Assembly (NCBI GenBank): GCA_007988785.1
Contig: BJUU01000015.1
Location: 1-63,787, forward strand
Direction: 5' to 3'
DNA length: 63,787 nt
Source: Agrococcus baldri
GTDB lineage: Bacteria; Actinomycetota; Actinomycetes; Actinomycetales; Microbacteriaceae
Below are positions 50,060 through 60,100 of the stretch, piece after piece. Position 1 is the stretch's first letter; every line of letters starts with the position of its first letter. Made by a program: the position numbers and the translations under genes. Under the pieces are notes generated by a model that searched no databases, was not told the DNA's origin, and saw only the letters and a program-made list of their open reading frames with translations.

Positions 50060-52054
50060 GTGCAGCGCCTCCGTCTCCTCGCGCCAGCGCTCGCGATCCT
50101 CGCGGGGCTGGCGGCGACCTGGGCGGCGCTCGAGTTCGGCGGCGGCGCCGTCGAGCAGCCCATCGAGGATCCGGGCGCCGCGGTGCGCTACGGCGTGCCG
50201 ATGGCCACCATGCTGCGCAACCTCGCGATCGCGAGCGCCTTCGGCGGCCTCGTGCTCGCCTGCTTCGCCCTGCGGCCCGGCAGCCGCGACTGGCACCGCA
50301 CGCTCGACGTCGCCGCCGCCTCGACCGGCATCGCCGCGGTGGCGCAGGGCTTCGTCGCCTGGGGCGGCTTCCGCACCGTCGTCACCAACCCCGTCACCGC
50401 GACGAACGACTTCGGGCGCCTGCTGCAGCTGTTCTTCGTCGAGGTCGAGACCGGCCGGCTGATGCTCGCGACGCTGCTCTCGCTCGCGGTGCTGACCGTC
50501 GTGCTGCTCGTGGCGCGCGGCGCCGTCGCGGCCGGCTTCACCGTCGTCGGCTGGGCCGCGCCGTTCTGGTTCATCGCCTCCGGCGGCCACGCGGGCGGCA
50601 CCGCCGGCCACGACGTGGCGGTCTCGGCGCTGCTGCTGCACCTCGTCTTCGTCTCGATCTGGCTCGGCGGCCTCTTCCACGTGGGCCTGCTGGCGCACGG
50701 CCGACGCGCCTCGGCCGGGCCCGACGCATCCGACCCCGGTCTGCAGCCCGACGCGTCGATCGGCGACGTGCTGCTGCGCTACTCGAGCCTCGCGGCCGCG
50801 AGCTTCGGCGTCGTCGCCTTCAGCGGCATCGCCTCGTCGTGGATCCGCATGGAGGGCGACTGGTTCAGCGAGTACGGCATCCTCTCGATCGCCAAGGCGG
50901 TGCTGCTCGTCGTGCTCGGCGGCTTCGGCGCCTGGCAGCGGATGCGGCTGCTCAGCCCCGCGAAGACCCTCGGCGCGCGGGTGGGCGGCAGGGCCATCGC
51001 GACGATCCTCGCGCTCGAGCTGGTCGTGATGGGCGTCACGGCCGGCGTCGCGGCGGGCCTCGCGCGCACGCCGACGCCCGTGCCGGAGGTGCCGCCGGGC
51101 CTCGAGGCGACGCCCGCCGAGCTCCTCACCGGCACGCTGCTGCCGCCGCCGTTCGACGCCGGGCGGCTGTTCACCGAGTGGGCCCTCGACCCGCTGTGGA
51201 CGGTCGTGTGCGCGCTCTTCCTGTTCTTCTACCTCGCCGGCGTGCGGCGGCTCGCGCAGCGCGGCGACCGCTGGCCGGTGCTGCGCACGCTCTCGTGGAG
51301 CGCCGGCGTGCTGCTGCTGTGGTGGTGCACCTCCGGCTCGCTGAACCTCTACCAGGAGTTCCAGTTCTCGCTGCACATGCTCGTGCACATGCTGCTGGGC
51401 ATGGCCGTGCCGGTGCTGCTGGTGCCGGGCGCGCCGATCACGCTCGCGATGCGGGCGATCGCCAAGCGCGGCGACGGCACGCGCGGCGGCCGCGAGTGGA
51501 TCCTCGCCATCGTGCACTCGAAGTACATGCAGGTGGTCGGGCATCCGCTCGTCTCCGCCGCCATCTTCGTGCTGAGCCTGTGGGTGTTCTACTACACGCC
51601 GATCTTCGAGTGGGCGATGAACGACCACCTCGGGCACGTCTGGATGGTGGTGCACTTCGTGGGCGCCGGCTACCTGTTCGTGCAGGCGATCATCGGCATC
51701 GACCCGGGCCCCGCCCGGCCGCCCTTCGCGCTGCGGCTGGTGCTGCTGATCGGCACGATGGTCTTCCACGCCTTCTTCGGCCTCACGCTCATGACCGGCG
51801 AGGCGCTGCTGCTCGCCGACTGGTTCGGCGCCATGGGCAACGGGGTGGATGCGCTGCGCGATCAGCAGGAGGGCGGCGGCATCGCCTGGTCGATCGGCGA
51901 GATCCCGACGGTGATCCTGGCGATCATCACCTCGGTGCTGTGGGCGCGCAGCGACAAGAAGGAGCGCACCCGCATCGACCGCGCGGCCGACCGCGACGGC
52001 GAGGCGCAGCTGGGCGCCTACAACGACATGCTCGAGGAGATGGGGAAGCGATGA
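50060..52054 (+). CDS. CopD-CtaG fusion, cytochrome c oxidase assembly membrane protein
   Basis: 664 aa with about 14-15 transmembrane helices. Residues 1-340 match the CopD copper-resistance domain (FIASGGHAGGTAGHDVAVSA; VFVSIWLGGLFHVGLLAHG) and 360-640 the caa3 CtaG domain (WALDPLWTVVCALFLFFYLA; FQFSLHMLVHMLLGMAVPVL; DHLGHVWMVVHFVGAGYLFV). Many His residues suit copper handling during cytochrome oxidase maturation. Leaderless GTG start; ATGA overlap with the phosphatase gene. Confidence 0.9.
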   Translation: MQRLRLLAPALAILAGLAATWAALEFGGGAVEQPIEDPGAAVRYGVPMATMLRNLAIASAFGGLVLACFALRPGSRDWHRTLDVAAASTGIAAVAQGFVAWGGFRTVVTNPVTATNDFGRLLQLFFVEVETGRLMLATLLSLAVLTVVLLVARGAVAAGFTVVGWAAPFWFIASGGHAGGTAGHDVAVSALLLHLVFVSIWLGGLFHVGLLAHGRRASAGPDASDPGLQPDASIGDVLLRYSSLAAASFGVVAFSGIASSWIRMEGDWFSEYGILSIAKAVLLVVLGGFGAWQRMRLLSPAKTLGARVGGRAIATILALELVVMGVTAGVAAGLARTPTPVPEVPPGLEATPAELLTGTLLPPPFDAGRLFTEWALDPLWTVVCALFLFFYLAGVRRLAQRGDRWPVLRTLSWSAGVLLLWWCTSGSLNLYQEFQFSLHMLVHMLLGMAVPVLLVPGAPITLAMRAIAKRGDGTRGGREWILAIVHSKYMQVVGHPLVSAAIFVLSLWVFYYTPIFEWAMNDHLGHVWMVVHFVGAGYLFVQAIIGIDPGPARPPFALRLVLLIGTMVFHAFFGLTLMTGEALLLADWFGAMGNGVDALRDQQEGGGIAWSIGEIPTVILAIITSVLWARSDKKERTRIDRAADRDGEAQLGAYNDMLEEMGKR

Positions 52055-52824
52055 CGGATCAGCCGGCGGAGACCGCGCAGACGGATGCGGAGCAGCACCT
52101 GCCCGAGGAGCTCGCGGCCCTCGCGGGTGGCCGGGCCGTGCGGCTGCGCATCGTGCGCCACGCGGAGACCGAGCACAACGTCAACCACGTGCTGCAGGGC
52201 GTCTCCGACTCGCCCATCACCGCGAGCGGCCGCGAGCAGATCGCCGCGGTCGCCGAGCGCCTCTCGACCGAGCGCTTCGACCTCGCCTTCAGCTCGGACC
52301 TGCAGCGCACGCGCACGACCGCCGAGGGCATCCTCGCCGCGCTCGAGCCGCAGCCGCCGGTCGAGTTCACCGAGCTGCTGCGCGAGTGGAACTTCGGCTC
52401 GCACGAGGAGCGCCCCGCGGCCGACGTGTGGGGCGAGGTGATCGTCGAGCACGGCTTCGAGGTCGACCGCGAGCTGAGCGCGCTGCGCACGATCGGCGAG
52501 CAGGTGGGCTGGCGCGGGCTGTTCGACACCATCGCCAGGCTCGATTCGAGCGGGCAGGCCGAGCAGGCCGCCGGCACCGTGCTGCGCGCGGACGCTGCGC
52601 TCGAGCACATCGTCGGCGCCGCGGCGGCCGTGCCCGGCGAGGGGCAGGTCGAGGTGCTGGTCGTCTCGCACGGCGGCTTCATCACCTCGCTGCTGCGGCA
52701 GCTGGTGCCCGAGCTCACGCCCGACGTGATCCTGCCGAACTGCTCGATCACGACGGTGTCGCTGCCCGCCGGCACGCTCGTGTGGCAGCTCGACGCGATC
52801 GGCCAGGTCGCCGGCGAGCGCTGA
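52051..52824 (+). CDS. histidine phosphatase superfamily protein
   Basis: 257 aa, phosphoglycerate-mutase-like. RIVRHAETEHNVN has the phosphohistidine; DLAFSSDLQRTRTTAEGIL and VVSHGGFITSLLRQL with the second His follow. The substrate is not predictable. ATG 52051 overlaps the CtaG-type gene by 4 nt. About 30 acidic residues precede the fold. Confidence 0.88.
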   Translation: MTDQPAETAQTDAEQHLPEELAALAGGRAVRLRIVRHAETEHNVNHVLQGVSDSPITASGREQIAAVAERLSTERFDLAFSSDLQRTRTTAEGILAALEPQPPVEFTELLREWNFGSHEERPAADVWGEVIVEHGFEVDRELSALRTIGEQVGWRGLFDTIARLDSSGQAEQAAGTVLRADAALEHIVGAAAAVPGEGQVEVLVVSHGGFITSLLRQLVPELTPDVILPNCSITTVSLPAGTLVWQLDAIGQVAGER

Positions 52825-52855
52825 CCGCGCCCAGCCGGCCGCCGCGCGCGCATGC

Positions 52856-52861
52856 GAGCAT
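52856..52861 (+). promoter_or_regulatory. possible -10 box, PPOX gene
   Basis: GAGCAT, 6 nt before ATG 52868. The GAGGG between them could also act as a ribosome binding site. Confidence 0.3.
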
Positions 52862-52867
52862 GAGGGC

Positions 52868-53281
52868 ATGGCGACGATCCCAGAGCAGTACCGGTACCTC
52901 ATCGATCAGCCGCTGTTCGCGCACCTCGCGACCGTGCGGCCCGACGGCACCCCGCAGGTGAACCCGATGTGGTTCGGCTTCGACGGCGAGCACATCCTCT
53001 TCACGCACACGAGCACGCGGCAGAAGTTCAAGAACCTGCAGGCGAACCCGGCGATGTCGCTGTCGATGACCGACCCCGAGAAGCCCTACCTCTACGCCGA
53101 GCTGCGCGGGCACCTGGCCGAGGTCGTGCCCGACCCGACCGGCGACTACTACGTCGAGCTCGGCAGGCGCTACGGCAACGCCGCGCAGACGCCCCCGCCG
53201 GATGCTGCCGATCGCGTCATCCTCAAGATGGCGATCGACAGGGTCTCCGGCCGGGTGGAGACGCCGAAGCACCTGGAGTGA
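52868..53281 (+). CDS. PPOX-class F420-dependent oxidoreductase
   Basis: 137-aa split-barrel flavin/deazaflavin-binding protein (PEQYRYLIDQPLFAHLATVR; GTPQVNPMWFGFDGEHILF; HTSTRQKFKNLQANP). Small proteins of this size in actinobacteria usually bind F420, and the window has an F420-dependent glucose-6-phosphate dehydrogenase too. The substrate is unknown. Convergent with the GNAT gene. Confidence 0.85.
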   Translation: MATIPEQYRYLIDQPLFAHLATVRPDGTPQVNPMWFGFDGEHILFTHTSTRQKFKNLQANPAMSLSMTDPEKPYLYAELRGHLAEVVPDPTGDYYVELGRRYGNAAQTPPPDAADRVILKMAIDRVSGRVETPKHLE

Positions 53282-53333
53282 CCCGCAGGCCGCGTCTCGA
53301 GGCCGAGCTGTCGCGTCGCGCCGACGGCGTCGG

Positions 53334-53828
53334 CTACTCGACGCCCGTCGCGCCGGGCAGGTGCACCTCGATCTCGTACAGCTCGCGCGGGTCGGCCTCG
53401 TCGACGCGCTCGCCGGAGAGCCCCAGCTTCTTGTAGAACTCGGCGGCCACCTCGAGCGACTGCCACTCGAGCACCCGGATGCGGGTCTGCTCCTCGGCCC
53501 AGGTCTGCACCGCGCGGAACAGCGCGGTGCCGGCGCCCCGGCCGCGCGCATCGGGCGACACCCACAGGTCGTGCATGCGCGCGATCGACCAGTCGCGCTG
53601 CGGCGCGGGCCCATAGTCCTGCGCGGCGGCGTAGCCGAGCACCTGCCCGGCTGCCTCGGCGACGACGATGTGGTGCTGGTCGTTGACCACGAGCGAGTCG
53701 AGGCGCTCGCGGTAGCGGTCGACCTTCTCGTCCTCCTCGTCGGCGTGGCGGTGGAGGGCGATCAGCCGCTGCAGCACGGGGGCGTCGTCGGCGGTCGCCC
53801 GCCGGATGTGGATGTCGCCCTCGCCCAT
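53334..53828 (-). CDS. GNAT family N-acetyltransferase
   Basis: 164 aa. IHIRRATADDAPVLQRLIAL at the start, LWVSPDARGRGAGTALFRAV as the acetyl-CoA pyrophosphate-binding motif A, and YKKLGLSGE late in the fold. The substrate is unknown. ATG 53828 lies 6 nt after a TACGCT box. Confidence 0.85.
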   Translation of the reverse strand: MGEGDIHIRRATADDAPVLQRLIALHRHADEEDEKVDRYRERLDSLVVNDQHHIVVAEAAGQVLGYAAAQDYGPAPQRDWSIARMHDLWVSPDARGRGAGTALFRAVQTWAEEQTRIRVLEWQSLEVAAEFYKKLGLSGERVDEADPRELYEIEVHLPGATGVE

Positions 53829-53834
53829 GCGGCC

Positions 53835-53840
53835 AGCGTA
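53835..53840 (-). promoter_or_regulatory. -10 box, leaderless GNAT gene
   Basis: TACGCT, 6 nt before ATG 53828 on the minus strand. Confidence 0.5.
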
Positions 53841-53855
53841 GCCGCCGCCCGCCGC

Positions 53856-54719
53856 TCAGGCCGCCGCGACGTGGTCGGCGCAGGCCGGCTCGCACTCGCC
53901 GCACACCGGCACCTGCCTGCGGCACGACCACAGCCGGCAGTTGCCCATACCGCCCGTCGGCGCGCCGCAGGCCGCGCACGAGCCCAGCACCGCCGCATCC
54001 GCCCCGAACGTCATCGTCTGCCGCTGGTCGAAGACGTACAGCGAGCCCTCCCAGAGCCCGCGGTTGCCGAAGCTCTCGCCGTAGCGCACGATGCCGCCGT
54101 CGAGCTGGTAGACCTCCTGGAAGCCTCGCTTCGCCATCAGCGACGAGAGCACCTCGCAGCGCACGCCGCCGGTGCAGTAGGTGACGACGGGCTTGTCCTT
54201 CAGGTGGTCGTAGGCGCCCGAGTCGAGCAGCCGGGCGAAGTCGCGGGTCGTCTCCGCGTCGGGCACGATCGCATCCTTGAACCTGCCGACCTCCGCCTCG
54301 AAGCGGTTGCGGCCGTCGAAGAAGACCACGTCGTCGCGCTGCTCGACCAGCTCGTGCAGCTCGCCCGGCTTCAGGTGCCGCCCGCCGCCGACCACGCCCG
54401 CCTCGTCGACCTCGAGCTCCTCGGGCGCGCCGAAGGTGACGATCTCGTCGCGCACCTTCACGCTCAGCCGCGGGAAGTCGCTGCCCGTGCCCGCCGACCA
54501 CTTGATGTCCATCCCCCGGAACCCCGAGTACTCCCTCGTCGCGCGCGCGTAGCGCTTCAGCGCATCCGTCTCACCGCCGACCGTGCCGTTGATGCCGTGC
54601 GGGGAGATGATGATGCGCCCGGTCAGGCCGAGCGAGGTGCAGAGCGCGCGCTGCCACAGCCGCACCGCCTCGGGGTCGGCGATGGGCGTGAAGCGGTAGT
54701 AGAGCAGCACCTTGTGCAT
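53856..54719 (-). CDS. trhO: tRNA uridine hydroxylase, TrhO/UPF0176 type
   Basis: 287 aa. N-terminal ferredoxin-like UPF0176 domain ([37 protein letters not shown]), rhodanese domain with active-site Cys182 in YCTGGVRCE, and a C-terminal Cys-rich region ([22 protein letters not shown]) suggesting a zinc ribbon. The family oxidises uridine-34 of tRNA to 5-hydroxyuridine. Leaderless ATG start; divergent from the thioesterase gene. Confidence 0.92.
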   Translation of the reverse strand: MHKVLLYYRFTPIADPEAVRLWQRALCTSLGLTGRIIISPHGINGTVGGETDALKRYARATREYSGFRGMDIKWSAGTGSDFPRLSVKVRDEIVTFGAPEELEVDEAGVVGGGRHLKPGELHELVEQRDDVVFFDGRNRFEAEVGRFKDAIVPDAETTRDFARLLDSGAYDHLKDKPVVTYCTGGVRCEVLSSLMAKRGFQEVYQLDGGIVRYGESFGNRGLWEGSLYVFDQRQTMTFGADAAVLGSCAACGAPTGGMGNCRLWSCRRQVPVCGECEPACADHVAAA

Positions 54720-54725
54720 TGTTCG

Positions 54726-54731
54726 ATTCTC
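54726..54731 (-). promoter_or_regulatory. -10 box, leaderless trhO
   Basis: GAGAAT, 6 nt before ATG 54719 on the minus strand. Confidence 0.5.
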
Positions 54732-54764
54732 CCAAAGACGAGCGGATGCCCGTGCCGGCTCGGG

Positions 54765-54770
54765 CAGGAT
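54765..54770 (+). promoter_or_regulatory. -10 box deciding the thioesterase start
   Basis: CAGGAT, 8 nt before GTG 54779. Confidence 0.45.
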
Positions 54771-54778
54771 GGCTGACC

Positions 54779-55354
54779 GTGAACATGTGGTTGCAGTGGC
54801 TGCTGGCGATGACCGTGAAGAGCAAGGGGCGGCCCGCGCTCGGCATCGACGGGGTGGCGCGCACGCCGTTCGTGGTGCTGCCGACCGACATCGACCTGCT
54901 GGGCCACATGAACAACGGCCGCTACCTGTCCTACATGGATCTCGCGCGGGTCGACATGACCAACCGCACGGGCATGGCGGCGGTGCTCGACAGGGCCGGC
55001 ATCTACGCCGTGGTCGGGCAGTCGACGATGGTCTACCGGCGATCGCTCGACCTGTGGCAGCGCTTCGACATCGAGACGGCGGTGCTGGGCGCCGACGAGC
55101 GGGCGATCTACCTGCAGCAGCGCTTCGTGGTCGACGGCGAGGTGCACGCGCGCGGCGTCGTGCAGGGGCGGTTCATCGAGCGGGGCGTCGGCACGGCGCC
55201 GATCGCGCGCGTCGTCGAGGTGCTCGAGGCGGCGGGGCTGCAGGTGCCGCTGCCGGAGCTCGACCAGCGGGTGCACGACTGGGCCGAGATGAACCGGCTG
55301 CCGTCGAACCGGCAGGCCGCGCCGTCGAGCTGGGCGGGGCGCACGCCGCGCTGA
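54779..55354 (+). CDS. acyl-CoA thioesterase, hotdog fold
   Basis: 191 aa. [20 protein letters not shown] is the 4-hydroxybenzoyl-CoA-thioesterase-like motif with the catalytic Asp and helix start; [20 protein letters not shown] and [17 protein letters not shown] follow. It probably hydrolyses acyl-CoA or acyl-ACP thioesters. GTG 54779 is selected from the -10 box. A long in-frame extension upstream reads into the divergent promoter and is not used. Confidence 0.85.
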   Translation: MNMWLQWLLAMTVKSKGRPALGIDGVARTPFVVLPTDIDLLGHMNNGRYLSYMDLARVDMTNRTGMAAVLDRAGIYAVVGQSTMVYRRSLDLWQRFDIETAVLGADERAIYLQQRFVVDGEVHARGVVQGRFIERGVGTAPIARVVEVLEAAGLQVPLPELDQRVHDWAEMNRLPSNRQAAPSSWAGRTPR

Positions 55355-55379
55355 GCGCGCTGCCCGCCCGGTCGTCGAT

Positions 55380-55465
55380 TCGCCCGCTCGTCAACCGGTT
55401 CTGGGTGGCTTCGAGCCGAGAATCAGGGTGAGCAGCCCGAGAACCGGTTGACGAACGATGGGCGA
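55380..55465. terminator. long inverted repeat in a convergent gap
   Basis: A perfect 15-bp stem, TCGTCAACCGGTTCT (55388-55402) with 55440-55454, and an outer TCGCCC/GGGCGA (55380-55385 with 55460-55465) bracket a 37-nt loop that can itself fold. It ends the thioesterase and CrtI-like genes from both sides. Confidence 0.65.
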
Positions 55466-55487
55466 GGGCTGCCGGGACTGCGACGGG

Positions 55488-57113
55488 TTAGGGCAGGCGG
55501 CTCGCGAGCAGCTCGAGCGCCGCGTGCGCCGCGTTGTGGCCGCCGATGCCGGAGACGGCGCCGCCGCGTCGCGCTCCGGCGCCCGCCATCAGGATCCGCT
55601 CGTGCGCCGTCTCGACGCCCCACCGCTCGGCGACGGAGCCGGCCGGCGCCTCCAGCCACGGCCACGAGAGCGGGCCGTGGAAGATGTTGCCGCCCGGCAT
55701 CGCGAGCGCGTCCTCGATGTCGAGCGTGGTCTTCGTCTCGATGGCGGTCGCGGCGACGCCGTCAGACCCCGTTCCCTGCAGCAGCAGCGGCTCGATCGGC
55801 TCGGCGAGCACCGAGTCGAGCGAGGCGAGCACGGCGCGCTCGAGCTCGCCGCGCATCCGCTCGTTGGTCTCGCGCGTGAGCAGCCGGTCGGGCACGTGCA
55901 GCCCGAAGACGGTGAGCGTGTGGGCGCCGGATGCGCGCAGCTCGTCAGCGAGGATCGTGCCGTCGGTGAGGGAGTGGCAGTAGATCTCGCACGGCAGCGG
56001 CTCCGGGATGCGCCCGGCGCTCGCCGCCGCGTGCGCGGCCCCGAGCTGCGCGTAGCCCTCGTTGATGTGGAAGGTGCCGCCGAACGCCGCCTGCGGCGAG
56101 ACGCCGTCGCGCAGCCGCGGCAGCCGCGAGAGCAGCATGTTGACCTTCACCTGGGCGCCCTCCGGGCGGGGCACGTCGGCGCCCTCCGGGCCGAGCAGCC
56201 GCGCGAGCACGTGCGGGGCCACCGCCGAGAGCACGAGGTCGAAGCCGGCCGTCACCTCGGTGCCCGCGTCGCCGGCCCACGTGACCTCGCCGTCGGGGGT
56301 GATGCGGGTGACGGTGACGCCCGTCAGGATCGAGGCTCCCGCCGCGCGCGCCGCCTCCTCGAGCCCGCCCGAGACGCGCCCCATGCCGCCGATCGGCACA
56401 TCCCAGTCGCCCGTGCCGCCGCCGATCACGTGGTACAGCAGGCAGCGGTTCTGCTCGAGGCCCGGGTCGTCGAGCGCCGCGAAGGTACCGATCAGCGCAT
56501 CCGTCGCGATCACGCCCCGCACGAGGTCGTGCGCCACGGCGGACTCGATGGCGTCGGCGATCGGCGCGTCGACGATCTCGGACCAGGCGGATGCGTCTCC
56601 CGCGGCCGCGCGCGCCGCCTCACGGGTGGGCAGGGGCCCGGTGAGGGTGGGGAACAGGGACGCCGCGAGCCGGGTGGTGCGCTCGGTGAACCGGCCGAAC
56701 CCATCCGCGTCTCCAGCCGCGCCGATGGCGGAGAAGGAGTCGCGCGTGGCGGTCTCGTCGCCGACGTCGACGAGCAGGCCGCGGTCGGTGCCGGGCTGCG
56801 GCGTGTAGCTCGAGTAGCGGCGGCGGGCGAGCCGCACGTCGAGGCCGAGGTCGCGGATGATCTGCTGCGGCAGCAGGCTCACGAGGTAGCTGTAGCGCGA
56901 GAGGCGGGCGTCGAGCCCGACGAAGCCGGCGGTCGAGACCGCGGCGCCGCCGGCGTGCGGCAGGCGCTCGAGCACGGTCACGTCGACGCCGGCGCGGGCG
57001 AGGTACGCGGCGGCGGTGAGCCCGTTGTGGCCTCCGCCGACGATGGCGACGGCGGGCCGGCCGCCGGTGGCGGTGCCGGTGCCGTGGGTGCCGGTGCTGG
57101 TGGCAGCGGGCAT
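55488..57113 (-). CDS. CrtI-like NAD(P)/FAD-dependent oxidoreductase
   Basis: 541 aa, phytoene-desaturase-like flavoprotein. The dinucleotide-binding motif VAIVGGGHNGLTAAAYLARA (about 22-41) and ERLPHAGGAAVS open it, and the C-terminal ILMAGAGARRGGAVSGIGGH closes it. No crt genes are nearby and the sequence matches the generic NAD(P)/FAD oxidoreductase group rather than true carotenoid desaturases, so the substrate is open. ATG 57113 has GGAGGAGGA upstream. Confidence 0.85.
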   Translation of the reverse strand: MPAATSTGTHGTGTATGGRPAVAIVGGGHNGLTAAAYLARAGVDVTVLERLPHAGGAAVSTAGFVGLDARLSRYSYLVSLLPQQIIRDLGLDVRLARRRYSSYTPQPGTDRGLLVDVGDETATRDSFSAIGAAGDADGFGRFTERTTRLAASLFPTLTGPLPTREAARAAAGDASAWSEIVDAPIADAIESAVAHDLVRGVIATDALIGTFAALDDPGLEQNRCLLYHVIGGGTGDWDVPIGGMGRVSGGLEEAARAAGASILTGVTVTRITPDGEVTWAGDAGTEVTAGFDLVLSAVAPHVLARLLGPEGADVPRPEGAQVKVNMLLSRLPRLRDGVSPQAAFGGTFHINEGYAQLGAAHAAASAGRIPEPLPCEIYCHSLTDGTILADELRASGAHTLTVFGLHVPDRLLTRETNERMRGELERAVLASLDSVLAEPIEPLLLQGTGSDGVAATAIETKTTLDIEDALAMPGGNIFHGPLSWPWLEAPAGSVAERWGVETAHERILMAGAGARRGGAVSGIGGHNAAHAALELLASRLP

Positions 57114-57174
57114 GCGGGTCCTCCTCCAGGGCGGTGGTCGGCCGGGGCCCCGGCTCGGGGTTCATGGCCTGCAC

Positions 57175-57187
57175 GCATACGATATGC
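57175..57187. promoter_or_regulatory. palindrome over the putA -10 box
   Basis: GCATA-CGA-TATGC is a perfect 5-bp inverted repeat. It overlaps TACGAT, the -10 box of putA (57178-57183), in the 77-bp divergent gap, so a bound regulator would block putA. Confidence 0.4.
57178..57183 (+). promoter_or_regulatory. -10 box, leaderless putA
   Basis: TACGAT, 7 nt before ATG 57191. Confidence 0.55.
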
Positions 57188-57190
57188 GGC

Positions 57191-60100
57191 ATGACCGAGC
57201 AGCCCAGGGACGATGACTTCGACGCCCTGATCGCCGAGGGGATCCAGGACGTCGAGCGCGAGCGGCCCGCGGGCGGGGCCGACGGCGATCCCGGCGCGCC
57301 GGCTGCCGGCCGCGAGCAGGAGCGCCAGGACGACATCCGGCAGCTGGGCCTCGACGAGCCGCTCGAGGTGCTCGACGAGCAGGACGCCGACGAGCAGGAC
57401 ACCGACGCGCAGGACGCCGACGAGCAGGACGCCGACGAGCCGGATCCCGACGAGCCGGTGCGACTGACGGTGACGCTCGACTCCGGCCCCGCCTTCGAGA
57501 TCGACGACGCCACGTGGGCGGCGGCGGTCAGCCCGTACCAGCCGGTCGAGGTGCCCGGCGTCGCGCGCTCGGCCGAGGAGCCGCCCGCCCAGGGCTGGTC
57601 GCTCTCGAGCGACGTCGGCGAGGTGCCGACGGTGCAGATGGATGCGCTGGAGCTGCGGGAGGAGCTGAGGGCGGCATCGCTGACGCCGGTGCCCGAGGCC
57701 GCGCAGGCGCCGGTGCCGGCGGAGCCTCCCGCGGAGCCGGACGCGCTGGAGCACACCGTCGCGATCGAGACGGTGCCGGCCGCGATGCCCGAGCCGCTCG
57801 CCGAGCCGGAGCCGGAGCCGGAGCCCGCACCGGTCGTCGAGCCGCAGCCGGCGCCCGTCCCCGAGCCGGCCGTCGCGCCGCAGCCCGTCGTCGCGCCGCA
57901 GCCGGAGGCCGCCCCGGAGCCGGCCGCCGAGCCCACGCCGGCTCCTGCCGCCGAGCCCGGACCGGAACCTGCACCCGAGCCCGCCGCCGAGCCCGTGCCG
58001 ACGCCCGCATCCGCCCCCGTCTTCCGCCCCGCACCGACCCCCGCCGCCGAGACCGGCAGCGACGACCCCTTCGCGCTCGCCGCCATCGAGCGGGTGCGGG
58101 GCTGGGTCGCCCGGCCCACGCCCGGCAAGCGCGACAAGGCCGAGGAGCGGCTGGCGGGCCTGCTGCAGGACCCGAACGGGCTCGACTTCGCCGTCGGCTT
58201 CGTCGACAGGGTCGTGCGGCCCGAGGATCCGAAGGTGGGCGCCCGCAACTTCGAGGAGCTCAGCCGCGACATCCCCGGGTTCCTCGACTGGTACCTGAAG
58301 CTCGGCGTCACGCTCGGCGGCGGCTTCGGCATCGTCAGCCCCAAGCTCGTGATCCCCATGGTGAAGAAGGCGATGCGCGAGATGGTCTCGCACCTCGTCA
58401 TCGACGCGACCCCCGCCAAGCTCGCCAAGCCGCTCGCGAAGCTGCGCGAGGACGGCACTCGGCTCGACATCGACCTGCTCGGCGAGGCCGTGCTCGGCGA
58501 GGAGGAGGCCGCCAGCCGGCTCGCCGCCCTGACCGAGCTGCTGCAGCGCGACGACGTCGACGCCGTCTCGGTCTCGGTCTCGTCGATGGCGCCGCAGCCG
58601 CAGCCGTGGGCGTTCGACGAGACGGTCGAGAAGGTGAGCGATCGGCTGCTGCCGCTCTACGCGCTCGCCGCGCAGTCGCACCCGCCGAAGCTCATCACGC
58701 TCGAGATGGGGGAGTACCGCGACCTCGACCTGACGATCGCGGTCTTCGAGCGGCTGCTCACCCGGCCAGAGCTCGCGCGGCTCGAGGCGGGCATCGTGCT
58801 GCAGGCCTACCTGCCCGACGCGCTCGCCGCCTACCGCCGCCTCGCCGCCTTCGCGAAGGAGCGCCGCGCGCACGGCGGCGCCGGCATCACGGTGCGGCTC
58901 GTGAAGGGCGCGCACCTCGCCATGGAGCGGGTCGACGCCGCGCTGCACGGCTGGCCCCTCGCGACGCTGCCCTCGAAGGAGTCGAGCGACGCCAACTTCA
59001 AGCGCGTGCTGCGCGAGGCGCTGCTGCCCGACAACGCCTTCGCCGTGCGCGTCGGCGTCGCGAGCCACAACCTCTTCGACCTCGCCTACGCCGCAGAGCT
59101 CGCGCGCGAGCACGGCACCCACCAGCGCATCGACGCCGAGATGCTGCTGGGCATGGCCGCCGACCACCGCGCCGCCGTGCGCGAGGTGTTCCCCAGGCTC
59201 GTGCTCTCGACGCCCGTGGTGCTGCCCGACCGGTTCGACACGACCGTCGGCTACCTCATCCGCCGCCTCGAGGAGCACGCGGCCGGCGAGGGCTTCATGT
59301 CGAGCATGTTCGAGCTCGCCGACCCGGTGGTGTTCCAGCGCGAGCGCGACCGCTTCCTCGCCTCGCTCGAGCTGCTGCGCGCCGAGGACGCCGCCCGCGG
59401 CGACGGCCGGCCGCCGCGGCCGAACCGCACCCAGGACCGGCTGGGCGACCTGCAGGCGTCGATGACGCATCCGACCGGATTCGCGAACGAGCCCGACACC
59501 GATCCCGCGCTCGCCGCCAACCGCGACTGGGCGCGGCAGATCGTGCAGCGCGCCGGCGCCACCGAGCTCGGCGCCCGCACGCTCGAGATGAACCGCATCG
59601 AGGACTGGCCGACGCTCGAGCGGCGCATCGACCGGGCGGCGCAGGCGAGCGACGGATGGGCTGCGCTCGGTGCCGAGGCGCGGTCACGGATCCTGCGCGA
59701 TGCGGCCGCGGCGCTGGGCGCCTACCGCGGGCGCCTGATCGAGATCATGATGGCCGAGACCGGCAAGACGATCGCCGAGGCCGACCCGGAGGTGTCGGAG
59801 GCGATCGACCTCGCGCGCCTGGCCGCCGAGCAGGCGCTCACGCTCGAGCAGATCGAGGATGCGACGCCGCAGCCCGTCGCCCTCACCGTCGTGGTGCCGC
59901 ACTGGAGCGTGCCGGTCGCCGTCCCCGTCGGCGGCGCGACCGCGGCGCTCGCGACCGGTTCGGCCGTCATGCTCACGCCGCCCCCGCAGGCCCGGCGCAG
60001 CGCGGCCGTGCTGTGCGAGGCGCTGTGGGAGGCGGGCGTGCCGCGCGAGGTGCTGGTGCTGTGCGACGTCGCGGAGGGGCCGGTCTCGCAGCAGCTCATC

